Position numbers and translations under genes: made by a program. Shown in pieces: positions 29,345 to 37,228 of a DNA stretch of 37,228 bases. A model generated the notes under the pieces. That model searched no databases and was not told the origin of the DNA. It was given only the letters and a program-made list of their open reading frames with translations. The first letter of the stretch is position 1. Every line of letters starts with the position of its first letter. Source of the stretch: a virus; IMG/VR virus record IMGVR_UViG_3300011115_000269, positions 1 to 37,228 of that record. One strand, 5' to 3'.

Positions 29345-30148
29345 ATGGCTAATTTTGTTGATGAAAACGAACTGCAAGAAGGCAGTCAAGAAGAGATTTC
29401 TCAAGTAACGGAACAAACTCAAGAACCACAAGTTCAAGAGACTCCAGCACAAGAACCAGAGGAACTCCCTGAGAAGTATAAAGGCAAATCTGCTGCAGAG
29501 ATTGTCAAGATGCACCAAGAAGCTGAAAAGATGATTGGTCGTCAAGCTCAGGAAGTACACGAGGTAAGAAGTCTAGCTGACCAGCTTCTAAAGCAACAAC
29601 TCGAAAGTAATAAGACAAAACAGACTACTGAACAGACGCAGGAAGAAGATTTTTTTGCTGACCCACAGTCCGCTGTAAATCGAACTGTTGACCAACATCC
29701 TGCAGTATTAGCGGCAAAACAAGCAAGTTTAGAATTGAAGAAGATGCAGACCGGTCAACAACTGGCTGCGAAACATCCTGATTTTATGGACATTGCACAA
29801 AATGCAGATTTCCAGAATTGGATTAAGGCTTCTCCATTTCGTATGGACTTGTTTACTAAAGCAGATGCGGAATTTGATTTTCCTGCTGCGGACGAACTGT
29901 TGAGCACTTACAAAGAGCTTCGACAAGTAAAATCCACTCAGCAGCAGACTCAAATGAAGGTTGCTGAAGCTAAAGCTCAAGATACTGCAATGAAGGCAGC
30001 TAGTGTAGATGTAGGTGGTTCAGGTGAAGTAAGCAGAAAGATTTATCGTCGTGCTGACCTTATCAAATTGAAAATGACCGACCCAGACCGTTATATGGCA
30101 TTGCAGGATGAAATCATGTCTGCATATGCTGATGGTAGGGTCAAATAA
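29345..30148 (+). CDS. Scaffolding protein (putative)
   Basis: A 267-aa acidic, Gln/Glu-rich, mainly helical protein directly before the major capsid gene, the usual place of a podovirus scaffold. The N-terminus is disordered and acidic (QEGSQEEISQVTEQTQEPQV). The middle has long helices, and the C-terminus (RRADLIKLKMTDPDRYMALQ) has the basic helix typical of capsid-binding scaffold ends. ATG 29345 has AGGAGAC upstream. The role is inferred from position and composition. Confidence 0.8.
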   Translation: MANFVDENELQEGSQEEISQVTEQTQEPQVQETPAQEPEELPEKYKGKSAAEIVKMHQEAEKMIGRQAQEVHEVRSLADQLLKQQLESNKTKQTTEQTQEEDFFADPQSAVNRTVDQHPAVLAAKQASLELKKMQTGQQLAAKHPDFMDIAQNADFQNWIKASPFRMDLFTKADAEFDFPAADELLSTYKELRQVKSTQQQTQMKVAEAKAQDTAMKAASVDVGGSGEVSRKIYRRADLIKLKMTDPDRYMALQDEIMSAYADGRVK

Positions 30149-30172
30149 ACTTAATCTTAGGAGATTTATAAA

Positions 30173-31075
30173 ATGGCTTTAGGTACTAATCACGTTACAG
30201 CGGCTCGTGCTGCTACTTTCATTCCAGAAATTTGGAGTGACGAAATCGTTGCTGCTTACAAGAAAAACTTGGTAGCTGCAAACCTTTTCAAGAAAATGTC
30301 TTTCAAAGGCAAAAAAGGCGACACAGTGCATATCCCTGCACCGGTTCGTGGCTCTGCAAACCTCAAGGTAGCTGAAACACAAGTTACATTGAACGCTAAC
30401 ACTGAGTCTGAAGTAGTTGTGTCTATCAACAAACACTATGAATATAGCCGTTTGATTGAGGACATCGTCGAGACTCAAGCATTGTCTTCTTTACGTCAGT
30501 TCTACACTGATGACGCTGGCTACGCTTTGGCTAAACAAGTTGATACTGACTTGATTAAGCTAGGTCGTGGTGCTAACGGTGGTGACGGTACTGCTGCTTA
30601 TGACAAGGCTTACTCTGGTGCTGATGGTACAACTTTGTACACAGGTACTGCTGCTGCTTTGACTGCTGCTGCAATCCGCCGCACAATCCAACGTTTGGAC
30701 GACGCTGATGTTCCGATGGATGGTCGTTTCTTCATCATTCCTCCTGCATCACGTAACACAATCCTCGGTTTGTCTGAGTTCACAACTTTCAACTCCGTTG
30801 GTGAAGCTGGTTCTGCTAACAGCATCCGTAACGGTATGATTGGTGACATCTATGGTGTTTCAGTTTATGTAACAACAAACGCTGACTCTGCTACTGATGG
30901 AGACCGTATCGCTTTGATGGCTCATAAAGACTTCGCTGTATTAGCTGAGCAAGTTGCTGTTCGTTCACAAACTCAGTACAAGCAAGAGTACCTCGGTACA
31001 TTGTTTACTGCTGACACACTTTATGGTGTTTCAGAGTTGCGTGATACTTCTGCTGTTGCTTTGGCTGTAGCCTAA
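30173..31075 (+). CDS. Major capsid protein (HK97 fold)
   Basis: A 300-aa protein. An N-arm (FIPEIWSDEIVAAYKKNLVA) is followed by GDTVHIPAPVRG at the start of the E-loop region and a SINKHYEYSRLIEDIVETQA spine. The P- and A-domain pieces include PMDGRFFIIPPASRNTIL and the final RSQTQYKQEYLGTLFTADTL. It would form the icosahedral shell. AGGAG before ATG 30173 and the strong terminator behind it fit very high expression. It follows the scaffold gene. Confidence 0.88.
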   Translation: MALGTNHVTAARAATFIPEIWSDEIVAAYKKNLVAANLFKKMSFKGKKGDTVHIPAPVRGSANLKVAETQVTLNANTESEVVVSINKHYEYSRLIEDIVETQALSSLRQFYTDDAGYALAKQVDTDLIKLGRGANGGDGTAAYDKAYSGADGTTLYTGTAAALTAAAIRRTIQRLDDADVPMDGRFFIIPPASRNTILGLSEFTTFNSVGEAGSANSIRNGMIGDIYGVSVYVTTNADSATDGDRIALMAHKDFAVLAEQVAVRSQTQYKQEYLGTLFTADTLYGVSELRDTSAVALAVA

Positions 31076-31087
31076 GTTGTAAATCAG

Positions 31088-31115
31088 GATAGCCCCTTCG
31101 GGGGCTGTCTTGTTT
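31088..31115 (+). terminator. Rho-independent terminator after the capsid gene
   Basis: AGCCCC-TTCG-GGGGCT, extended to nine base pairs (31088-31109), is followed by TTGTTT. The stable UUCG-type loop and GC stem make this a good terminator. It would limit read-through from capsid into tail fibre. Confidence 0.85.
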
Positions 31116-31176
31116 AAGTGTTCTTTAATTAGTTATTCTACATTAAAGAGTCTTTAAATAAGACAGGGAGACAAAA

Positions 31177-32973
31177 TTGGGTATTTATCGTGGAGCAGGT
31201 GGAACTGGCGACGCTGTTAAAGATAGCTCCAGTGAAGCTATATTAACCGTACAGGCAAAAGAAGCTGCGATTGCTGCTCAATTAGCTGCTGAAGCGGCTC
31301 AAGCTGCTGCTGAAACTGCTGAAGCTAATGCAGAGACCGCAGAAACCGGTGCAGCTAGTTCTGCTTCTTCTGTTTCCTCGTCAGCATCAGCGGCAAGCAC
31401 CTCCGCTTCTAATGCGTCTACTTCAGCTACCAATGCGTCCAGCTCTGCGACTGCAGCGGCTGCTAGTGCTTCTGATGCTGCGGATTCGTTAGCAGCTATT
31501 GGCACTGCTGTTTCGGATGCGTCAGGGTCAGCTACTCTTGCACAAGACTGGGCTATTAAGGTTTCTGGTGCAGTTTCAGGAAGTGATTATTCTTCCAAGT
31601 ATAACGCTAATCTATCTGCAGCCTCTGCGTCCTCTGCTTCTGGATATGCTTCAACCGCTTCCGCTCAAGCAACTAATGCGTCAAACAGTGCAACTGCTGC
31701 TGCAAGTTCCGCATCAGCGGCAAGTACATCAGCAACAGCAGCATCTAATTCAGCATCAGCAGCAAGTACTTCAGCTTCTAATGCGTCTACTTCAGCCTCT
31801 GCTGCATCAACATCCGCAACCAATGCTGCGTCAAGTGCAACAGCCGCTTCAGGCTCTGCTAGTACTGCAACAACTCAAGCAGGTATTGCTACAACACAAG
31901 CAACTAACGCAGCTAGTTCTGCGTCTGCTGCAGCTACATCCGCAACTAACGCATCAAATTCTGCCAGTGCAGCTTCTACATCAGCGACGAACGCTGCATC
32001 ATCCGCTACCAGTGCGTCAGGTTCTGCGTCCACAGCAACTACACAAGCGTCTAATGCTTCCTCTTCAGCAACTTTAGCACAGAACTGGGCTAATAAGACT
32101 ACAGGTACTGTTGACGGTTCAGAGTATTCAGCTAAAAAGTACGCTCAAGACGCTGCTGCTAGTGCAGCTTCTATTGATGTCTCTGGATTCATGCAGAAAT
32201 CCAACAATTTATCAGATGTCACAAGTGTCTCTACCGCAAGGACAAATCTTGGTCTAGGTACAGCAGCTACAACAGCCGCTACGGATTATGCAACTGCTGC
32301 TCAAGGAACAAAAGCGGATTCAGCACTACAGTCCTCAGCGATTGGTGTATCTATTCAAGGATATGATGCGGATTTACAAGCGATTGGGGCTTTATCTGGA
32401 ACTTCTGGATTACTGAAAAAGACTGCTGCAAACACTTGGACTTTAGACACAGCTACTTATCTAACTTCTGCTTTCCCTAGCGGAACAGCAATGTTATTTG
32501 CTCAGACAGCAGCACCAACTGGCTGGACTAAATCTATTACGCATGATAACAAAGCACTACGTGTTGTTTCAGGTACTGCTGGTTCTGGTGGTACAGTAGC
32601 GTTTACTACAGCGTTTGCACGCAAGACTCCTGCAGGTTCTGTAAGCACAAGTATTACTGCTGTTGCTGGCTCTGTAGGTGTTAGCGGTACAGTAGGTAAT
32701 ACGACTCTGGTAGAAAGCCAGATGCCAAGCCACGTTCATACAATGCCTAATCAGGGATATGGACTTAATGGTACTGCTGGTAGCTCTATGTGGACTGTTA
32801 TTAACGTTGCAGCAAACACCAATGCTACAGGCGGTAACGGAGCACACAATCACTCATTCTCAGGTTCTGGTTCATTTACATTTAGCTCAGGTACTGCAAG
32901 TTCTAGCTTTACTGGAACTGCTATTGATTTAGCAGTACAATATGTAGATGTTATTATTGCTACTAAGGATTAA
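31177..32973 (+). CDS. Tail fibre protein with Ala/Ser repeats
   Basis: A 598-aa protein starting at TTG 31177 (AGGGAGACAAAA upstream). The N-terminus MGIYRGAGGTGDAV is the usual virion-attachment start of many phage fibres. Residues about 27-330 are Ala/Ser/Thr/Asn heptad-like repeats forming a long trimeric shaft, with two copies of a LAQxWAxK...G-x-V-x-GSxYS module (about 126 and 305). A globular end at about 428-598 has FPSGTAMLFAQTAAPTGWTK, KALRVVSGTAGSGGTVAFTT and two His pairs (HVHT, HNHS), the collar-like receptor-binding type. Confidence 0.85.
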   Translation: MGIYRGAGGTGDAVKDSSSEAILTVQAKEAAIAAQLAAEAAQAAAETAEANAETAETGAASSASSVSSSASAASTSASNASTSATNASSSATAAAASASDAADSLAAIGTAVSDASGSATLAQDWAIKVSGAVSGSDYSSKYNANLSAASASSASGYASTASAQATNASNSATAAASSASAASTSATAASNSASAASTSASNASTSASAASTSATNAASSATAASGSASTATTQAGIATTQATNAASSASAAATSATNASNSASAASTSATNAASSATSASGSASTATTQASNASSSATLAQNWANKTTGTVDGSEYSAKKYAQDAAASAASIDVSGFMQKSNNLSDVTSVSTARTNLGLGTAATTAATDYATAAQGTKADSALQSSAIGVSIQGYDADLQAIGALSGTSGLLKKTAANTWTLDTATYLTSAFPSGTAMLFAQTAAPTGWTKSITHDNKALRVVSGTAGSGGTVAFTTAFARKTPAGSVSTSITAVAGSVGVSGTVGNTTLVESQMPSHVHTMPNQGYGLNGTAGSSMWTVINVAANTNATGGNGAHNHSFSGSGSFTFSSGTASSSFTGTAIDLAVQYVDVIIATKD

Positions 32974-32974
32974 T

Positions 32975-33283
32975 ATGTCTCGAATTACAGTTGTTGTGGA
33001 AAACGGATTAGTCGGTCTTGATAATCTGTTTGTCTTTAATGTTGATGTATCTTCTGTTCCAAGTAATGTACATGCATTACAGTGGGACGATACAAAAGGT
33101 GAGTTAGAGTTTAACACTCTTGAAGACGGAACTAAACCAGTAAATGAAGGATTAACAGAACTTCCTTCTTGGGTAGAAACTTGCTTAGTTAAAAGACAAG
33201 AAAAGATGGATGCTGATGAAGCTAAAAGACAAGCTGAGTTAGCTTTACTTCCTCCAATCCTTCCTAATAGTCCACAAGCATGA
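32975..33283 (+). CDS. Small protein downstream of tail fibre, 102 aa
   Basis: The N-terminal half is beta-rich (SRITVVVENGLVGLDNLFVF) and the C-terminus is a charged helix (KRQEKMDADEAKRQAELALL). The position just after the fibre gene suggests a fibre assembly or attachment protein, but no family was recognised. It starts at ATG 32975 one base after the fibre stop. Confidence 0.65.
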   Translation: MSRITVVVENGLVGLDNLFVFNVDVSSVPSNVHALQWDDTKGELEFNTLEDGTKPVNEGLTELPSWVETCLVKRQEKMDADEAKRQAELALLPPILPNSPQA

Positions 33284-33591
33284 AATTAGAGCAAAAAACA
33301 AACTGTCCTTTAGATGGTTTTAAACCTTGTCGTCAACTAGACTGTGCATGGTTTATTGCCGTTCGTGGTAACAATCCTAATACTGGTGAAGAAATAGACG
33401 ACTATGGTTGCTCTATGGCTTGGCTTCCTATTTTAATGATTGAGAACAGCCAACAACAACGTAGTACTGGTGCTGCAGTTGAGTCTTTCAGAAATGAAAT
33501 GGTTAAGGCTAATGAAGTTGGACAAAGAGTGTTACTAGCTGCTGCTGGTGTTCCTCCACAAGCCCAACAACTGATTATGGATGTTGAATGA
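33280..33591 (+). CDS. Conserved phage protein with four N-terminal Cys, 103 aa
   Basis: NCPLDGFKPCRQLDCAWFIA, then DDYGCSMAWLPILMIENSQQ suggests a bound metal or Fe-S site. This type is widespread near tail fibre genes of aquatic podoviruses, with unknown role. ATGA overlap on both sides. Confidence 0.72.
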   Translation: MKLEQKTNCPLDGFKPCRQLDCAWFIAVRGNNPNTGEEIDDYGCSMAWLPILMIENSQQQRSTGAAVESFRNEMVKANEVGQRVLLAAAGVPPQAQQLIMDVE

Positions 33592-33797
33592 TGACAGACC
33601 ACCACGAACGCTTAGCTGTGTTAGAAACTAAGGTCGATGACCTCGAAGACAGCAATAAAGAACTTTTAAAGTTATTACACGAAGTCAAGGACGAAATGAC
33701 TCGGTATAAAGGATTTTTAGGAGGTGTTGCATTTATTGCTTCCGGAGTTGGTATCTTTTTAACCTTATTTAAAGACTGGATTATTAAACATTTATGA
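33588..33797 (+). CDS. Coiled-coil plus single-TM protein (XhlA-like)
   Basis: A 69-aa protein. An N-terminal coiled coil (ERLAVLETKVDDLEDSNKEL) is followed by one membrane helix (GFLGGVAFIASGVGIFLTLF) and a short basic tail. This is the XhlA haemolysin-like layout often linked to holin function, so it may be a second lysis factor away from the holin/endolysin pair. It may equally be a membrane anchor. Confidence 0.7.
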   Translation: MMTDHHERLAVLETKVDDLEDSNKELLKLLHEVKDEMTRYKGFLGGVAFIASGVGIFLTLFKDWIIKHL

Positions 33798-33961
33798 AAA
33801 CTACTAAGAAACAAACAGCTAAAATCGGTAAAGTAATGCACGAATGGAAGACAGGGACACTTAATACAGGTTCTAAGAAGGGTCCTATTGTTAAGTCTCA
33901 GAAACAAGCTGTAGCTATTGCTCTATCGCAAGCTGGTGTAGCTAAGAAGAAAAAGAAATGA
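33794..33961 (+). CDS. Small basic protein, DUF6496-like, 55 aa
   Basis: GKVMHEWKTGTLNTGSKKGP, then SQKQAVAIALSQAG is the pattern of the DUF6496-type small basic proteins found in phages and bacteria. It ends in a Lys run. It is fixed by ATGA overlaps at both ends. It may bind nucleic acid. The function is unknown. Confidence 0.75.
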   Translation: MKTTKKQTAKIGKVMHEWKTGTLNTGSKKGPIVKSQKQAVAIALSQAGVAKKKKK

Positions 33962-34209
33962 TTAAGAAGGGTAAAGAGACCTTTTCAGGCTATAACAAGC
34001 CTAAGAAGACACCGAACCACCCTACTAAGTCCCATGCTGTGCTTGCTAAGTCAGGAGACCAAGAGAAGCTGATTCGCTTTGGTCAACAAGGTGTTAAGGG
34101 CAGTCCTGACGGTTCTGCTAGAAATAAGGCTTTTAAGGCTCGTCATGCCACTAATATCGCTAAAGGTAAGATGTCTGCAGCGTACTGGGCTGATAAGGTT
34201 AAGTGGTAA
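33958..34209 (+). CDS. Small basic phage protein (AFKARHATNIAKGK type)
   Basis: An 83-aa protein. The C-terminal SARNKAFKARHATNIAKGKM, then SAAYWADKVKW is a motif I recall from many marine and freshwater phages (DUF5872-like, name not certain). It is strongly basic and probably binds DNA. It overlaps the preceding small basic protein by ATGA, so the pair may work together. Confidence 0.72.
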   Translation: MIKKGKETFSGYNKPKKTPNHPTKSHAVLAKSGDQEKLIRFGQQGVKGSPDGSARNKAFKARHATNIAKGKMSAAYWADKVKW

Positions 34210-34225
34210 AAATAATAAAGAAAAG

Positions 34226-34243
34226 TGTTGCATTTTTACAACA
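34226..34243. promoter_or_regulatory. TGTTGC-N6-ACAACA palindrome-like site
   Basis: A family member with one mismatch in the left arm, spacer ATTTTT. It lies in the 56-base gap before the adaptor gene and overlaps the candidate -35 box. Confidence 0.55.
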
Positions 34244-34256
34244 TTTGTGTTAAGAT
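34228..34256 (+). promoter_or_regulatory. Candidate promoter before the adaptor gene
   Basis: TTGCAT, 17 bases, then TAAGAT. The predicted start would be only a few bases before ATG 34266 and downstream of its GGAAA, giving a near-leaderless mRNA, so this is weak. Confidence 0.3.
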
Positions 34257-34265
34257 TGGAAAATA

Positions 34266-34922
34266 ATGGCTGCTTATAACTTTTTACAACTGACGAACTC
34301 AGTTTTACGTAGATTGCGTGAAGCTGAGGTTACGTCCGTCAACGATAACGACTATGCTAAGCTCATAGCTACGTATATCAACGATTCTAAGCGTCAAGTA
34401 GAAGATGCCTATAACTGGAATTCTTTATCTGACACATTGTCTGCAACAACCACTGCTAATATTTTTAGCTATGTTCTGACCGGCTCAGGACAGCGTTTCC
34501 GTCTAATTGACATTATCAACGACAGCAGCAACATGATAATGCAAAACCGTACTACACGGTGGATGGACCAAGCCTTTTTAGTAAACGACCCTGCTAAAGG
34601 TCCTCCGATTTACTTCAACTTTAACGGAACAGATACTAACGGAGACACATTAGTCGACCTATATCCTATTCCTGACGGTGCTTATAATCTTCGCTTCAAC
34701 ATTATTAAACCACAAGTTGAGTTAGTAGCTGATGCTGATGTGCTTTATGTACCACATGAGCCTGTCATAATGGGTGCTTATGCTCGTGCCGTGGCTGAGC
34801 GTGGTGAAGATTCTGGAGTGACAAGCAACGAAGCCTATGCGTTGTATTTGACAAGCCTTGCTGACGCTATTGCGTTGGAAAGTGGTCGATATATTGAAGA
34901 ACAGGAATGGTTGGCAATTTGA
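34266..34922 (+). CDS. Head-tail adaptor / tail tubular protein A-like
   Basis: A 218-aa protein. The helical start (YNFLQLTNSVLRRLREAEVT, YINDSKRQVEDAYNWNSL) is followed by a beta-rich middle (RFRLIDIINDSSNMIMQNRT, DLYPIPDGAYNLRFNI) and a final helix. This is the layout of T7 gp11 / P22 gp4-type adaptors joining portal and nozzle. It is just upstream of the nozzle-like gene, with an HNH gene wedged between them. Confidence 0.78.
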   Translation: MAAYNFLQLTNSVLRRLREAEVTSVNDNDYAKLIATYINDSKRQVEDAYNWNSLSDTLSATTTANIFSYVLTGSGQRFRLIDIINDSSNMIMQNRTTRWMDQAFLVNDPAKGPPIYFNFNGTDTNGDTLVDLYPIPDGAYNLRFNIIKPQVELVADADVLYVPHEPVIMGAYARAVAERGEDSGVTSNEAYALYLTSLADAIALESGRYIEEQEWLAI

Positions 34923-35338
34923 GCAAACAATGTTCAAAATGTAAAGAAGTAAAATCTTTAAATTCTTTTCACAAAGATGAAAGAAATAAAGATAAGAAGC
35001 GGTCTAACTGCATAGCGTGTGACCGTGAAGCATCAAAAGTATGGAAAGAAAAGAATAAAAAGCATATTGCCGAATACAATAGTCACTATAAACGGGAATA
35101 TACTTACGGATTATCGAAACAAGCGTATTTAGAATTATTAGAAGCACAAGATAATAAATGTGCTATTTGCAACATAGACCAGTCGAAATTATCGAGAAAA
35201 TTAGTTGTAGACCATTGTCATACTTCTAATAAAGTTAGAGGATTACTCTGTTCTCACTGTAATGTTGGAATTGGAATGTTAAAAGAAAATGAAGACAATT
35301 TGATGGCTGCGATTCAATATCTGAAAGATAGCGTATGA
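34919..35338 (+). CDS. HNH / endonuclease-VII-type nuclease in the tail module
   Basis: A 139-aa protein. A zinc module (CSKCKEVKSLNSFHKD, CIACDREASKVW) precedes CAICNID and the endonuclease VII core LVVDHCHTSNKVRGLLCSHC. TTG 34919 overlaps the adaptor stop (TTGA) with AGGA about 12 bases before. ATG 34907 is possible but has no room for a ribosome-binding site. It ends in ATGA overlap with the nozzle gene. Probably a mobile homing nuclease. Confidence 0.83.
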   Translation: MSKQCSKCKEVKSLNSFHKDERNKDKKRSNCIACDREASKVWKEKNKKHIAEYNSHYKREYTYGLSKQAYLELLEAQDNKCAICNIDQSKLSRKLVVDHCHTSNKVRGLLCSHCNVGIGMLKENEDNLMAAIQYLKDSV

Positions 35339-37155
35339 AGGCACTAAAAGCTGCTTCCATCGCTGCTCCGGGATTCTATGGCTTAAACAGCCAAGATTCT
35401 GGAGTAACCTTAGCTTCTGGATTTGCTCTTAAAGCCGATAACTGTGTTATTGACAAGTTTGGTCGTATTGGTTCACGTAAAGGCTGGACTAAAGTTAACC
35501 CTACTGCTTTTAATAGCAGTTCAGTTAAAACTATCTTTGAGTTTGTTAAAGCAGACAACAACTTAATCTTTGCTGCTGCAAACAATAAGATTTACGGCAC
35601 ACACCCAACTACCGGTGCTTATGTCGAATATCCTGTAGGCGGAACAGAGTTTTTCCCTGCAGCGACTACATCTTATACGCAGACAGGTACAACAATTACT
35701 GTAACTCAGTCTAGTCATACATATAGCAACGGAGAAGTGATTTACTTTGGTCCAACGTCAGGAACTGCTGACGAAGGTATCTACACTGTATCAGGTGTGT
35801 CTGGTTCTACCTATCAACTTACATCTGCTTCATCAGAGACAACAAGCGGAAATGCGAATACTATAAATATTCTAACTACATATAGTATTACCGATGATAA
35901 CTGGCAAGCTGTAAATCTTCCTTACGGTACAGGTCCTACAGCATCTGCTCACGCTGTCTGGGTACAAGCAGGACATATTCCGCTAGTCATGCACAAGTTA
36001 GGAACAGCTCCACATACTCACGTTGATGGCTACGGTTTTCAACGCTTAGGAGATATTGCAACATTTCCCGGAACTTACACCGTAAATAATTTTAAACCTT
36101 CTTGTGCTTTAAATGCTTATGGTCGTCTTTGGGTAGCAAACGTTGATTCGTCTGATACACAAACAGTATACTTTACTGACTTACAAGACCCTTCAGACTG
36201 GACTACAGGCACCGCTGGTTCGTTAGATATTAGTGCTGTTATTCCTACTGGCGACCCGATTGTTGCTTTAGCAGCACATAACGGTTTCTTGGTAATCTTC
36301 TGTAAGAAACACATCGTCATTTATTCTGGAGCAAAGACTCCGTCTACAATGACACTGGAAGACGTAATTAGTAACATTGGTTGTATCGCTCGTGATTCTG
36401 TACAGTCTGTGGCAGGTACTGACGTTATGTTCTTGTCTGATACTGGTGTTCAGTCTTTACTGCGTTTGACACAAGAGAAATCATTACCGCTTCGTGATGT
36501 CTCAAAGAATGTTCGAGACGAGCTTATGTCTTATGTCAACGGCGAGGTTGTAGAAGGTATTAAAGGTATCTACTATCCTAACGAAGCAATGTATTTATTA
36601 GCTCTTCCGGTATCTAAAGTTACTTATTGTTTCGATACTCGTGGAGTATTAGAGAACGGGGCAGCTAGGGTAACTGTTTGGAATCAGATTAATCCTACAT
36701 CTTTCTGCATTATGCAAGACCGTAGCTTATATCTAGGTCAAGTAGGATACATCGGTAAGTATAATACATATCAAGACAACGGTGCTAAATACCGTATGGT
36801 TTACTTTACGAACTATTTTGACTTAGATACTCCGACATCTTTAAAGTTCTTAAAGAAACTATATCTTACAGCTATTGGTGGGTCAACTCAGCCATTAACT
36901 GTTAAGTGGGGTTTTGACTATTCTGAACTGTATCAAGCAGGTTCTTTGATTCTTCCGGGTCAAGTATCTAGCTATTTTAACATTGATAAATACAATGAAG
37001 GTAAATATAGCGACGGTATTGACTTAGTAAACACAAAGACAAACCTTAGTGGTAACGGAAAAGTAGTACAAATTGGATTTGAAGCAGATATTAACGGAAG
37101 TCCATTGTCAATTCAAAAGATTGATATATTCTACGCATCAGGGAAAACAGCATGA
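35335..37155 (+). CDS. Tail nozzle / tail tubular protein B-like
   Basis: A 606-aa beta-rich protein. The start (APGFYGLNSQDSGVTLASGF, ADNCVIDKFGRIGSRKGW) and the repeated beta-propeller-like blades (NAYGRLWVANVDSSDTQTVY, VALAAHNGFLVIFCKKHIVI) match podovirus nozzle or stabilisation proteins (T7 gp12, P22 gp10). An inserted domain at about 110-165 (TTITVTQSSHTYSNGEVIYF) may be a surface Ig-like module. It closes the tail tip below the adaptor. The last 48 codons recur at 1-146 with two changes. Confidence 0.78.
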   Translation: MKALKAASIAAPGFYGLNSQDSGVTLASGFALKADNCVIDKFGRIGSRKGWTKVNPTAFNSSSVKTIFEFVKADNNLIFAAANNKIYGTHPTTGAYVEYPVGGTEFFPAATTSYTQTGTTITVTQSSHTYSNGEVIYFGPTSGTADEGIYTVSGVSGSTYQLTSASSETTSGNANTINILTTYSITDDNWQAVNLPYGTGPTASAHAVWVQAGHIPLVMHKLGTAPHTHVDGYGFQRLGDIATFPGTYTVNNFKPSCALNAYGRLWVANVDSSDTQTVYFTDLQDPSDWTTGTAGSLDISAVIPTGDPIVALAAHNGFLVIFCKKHIVIYSGAKTPSTMTLEDVISNIGCIARDSVQSVAGTDVMFLSDTGVQSLLRLTQEKSLPLRDVSKNVRDELMSYVNGEVVEGIKGIYYPNEAMYLLALPVSKVTYCFDTRGVLENGAARVTVWNQINPTSFCIMQDRSLYLGQVGYIGKYNTYQDNGAKYRMVYFTNYFDLDTPTSLKFLKKLYLTAIGGSTQPLTVKWGFDYSELYQAGSLILPGQVSSYFNIDKYNEGKYSDGIDLVNTKTNLSGNGKVVQIGFEADINGSPLSIQKIDIFYASGKTA

Positions 37156-37228
37156 GTAATTATGTAAAAAGCACAAACTTTGCTATCAAAGATAGCTTAG
37201 TAACAACCGACCCAGCCAAGATTATTAA
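37010..37228. repeat. Contig-end overlap, copy 2 (same as 1-219)
   Basis: The right copy of the 219-base overlap, 217 of 219 identical. It carries the end of the nozzle gene and the start of the collar fibre gene. Confidence 0.9.
37152..37228 (+). CDS. Tail collar fibre protein, N-terminal fragment
   Basis: The first 25 codons of the gene given in full at 143-1003, cut by the contig end. ATG 37152 overlaps the nozzle stop as ATGA. Its sequence is identical to the left copy. Confidence 0.9.
   Translation, partial: MSNYVKSTNFAIKDSLVTTDPAKII

Noticed and set aside
31150-31176. AGACAGGGAGACA before the tail fibre, similar to the initiating part of a T7 promoter
   Set aside because: No phage RNA polymerase gene is present, the upstream half does not match, and the GGGAGA is well placed as the ribosome-binding site of the TTG start.
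31499-32077. Plus-strand 192-codon frame rich in Leu and Gln
   Set aside because: It is a shifted reading of the Ala/Ser repeat region of the tail fibre gene.
34228-34256. Confident late promoter before the adaptor gene
   Set aside because: The -35/-10 spacing is good, but the transcript would start after the ribosome-binding site. It is kept only as a low-confidence feature.
1-37228. Lysogeny or integration functions
   Set aside because: No integrase, excisionase, CI-like repressor or attachment-site arrangement was seen, so a lytic lifestyle is more likely.

Overview
The window is an essentially complete genome of a small, tailed, strictly lytic-looking bacteriophage, probably podovirus-like, assembled as a contig whose ends overlap. 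Bases 1-219 repeat at 37010-37228 with two mismatches (23/37032 and 93/37102), so the unique circular length is about 37,009 bp. I see no integrase, lysogeny repressor, tRNA or single-subunit RNA polymerase. The base composition is AT-leaning by eye. The gene set (primase-helicase, short family-A polymerase, 5' exonuclease, B12-dependent ribonucleotide reductase, three large putative internal virion proteins, a His-rich collar fibre) fits phages of aquatic Gram-negative bacteria. A betaproteobacterial host is only a guess.

Layout. A non-coding divergent region of about 0.93 kb (22176-23110) separates two transcription units. Leftward (minus strand, 22175 to 6474) runs the early/replication unit. 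It starts with a stack of tiny genes, including a sigma-region-4-like HTH protein. The primase-helicase follows, then a second stack of small genes, DNA polymerase, an SSB-like protein, 5' exonuclease, an HslV-like Ntn-hydrolase, a PD-(D/E)XK nuclease, a DEDDy exonuclease, a DUF3310-like protein, a GT9-like glycosyltransferase, a class II ribonucleotide reductase, an HNH gene and a one-directional terminator. Rightward (plus strand, 23111 to 37155, continuing through the contig join to 6397) runs the late unit: terminase subunits, portal, scaffold, major capsid, tail fibre, small proteins, head-tail adaptor, tail nozzle, collar fibre, putative internal virion/ejection proteins, holin and M15 endolysin. 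The two units converge near 6.4 kb.

Almost every early gene overlaps the next by ATGA or TAATG, which implies strong translational coupling. Using those junctions I recovered about ten genes too short for a usual ORF cut-off (27-59 aa).

Three structures stand out. (1) An 18-bp palindrome family, TGTTGT-N6-ACAACA, has at least nine copies. Five lie within 490 bp of the divergent region, and others sit in front of late genes. (2) A dispersed gene-junction repeat encodes the C-terminal peptide RKAQEK of one small gene together with the ribosome-binding region and start codon of the next, used in series between 16.36 and 16.84 kb and again at 19.66 kb. (3) Five HNH/endonuclease-VII-type genes are wedged at gene borders, two of them bracketing the DNA polymerase. 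A phage HslV-like protease with an intact catalytic triad, and a small gene that ends in a helicase P-loop fragment, are further oddities.
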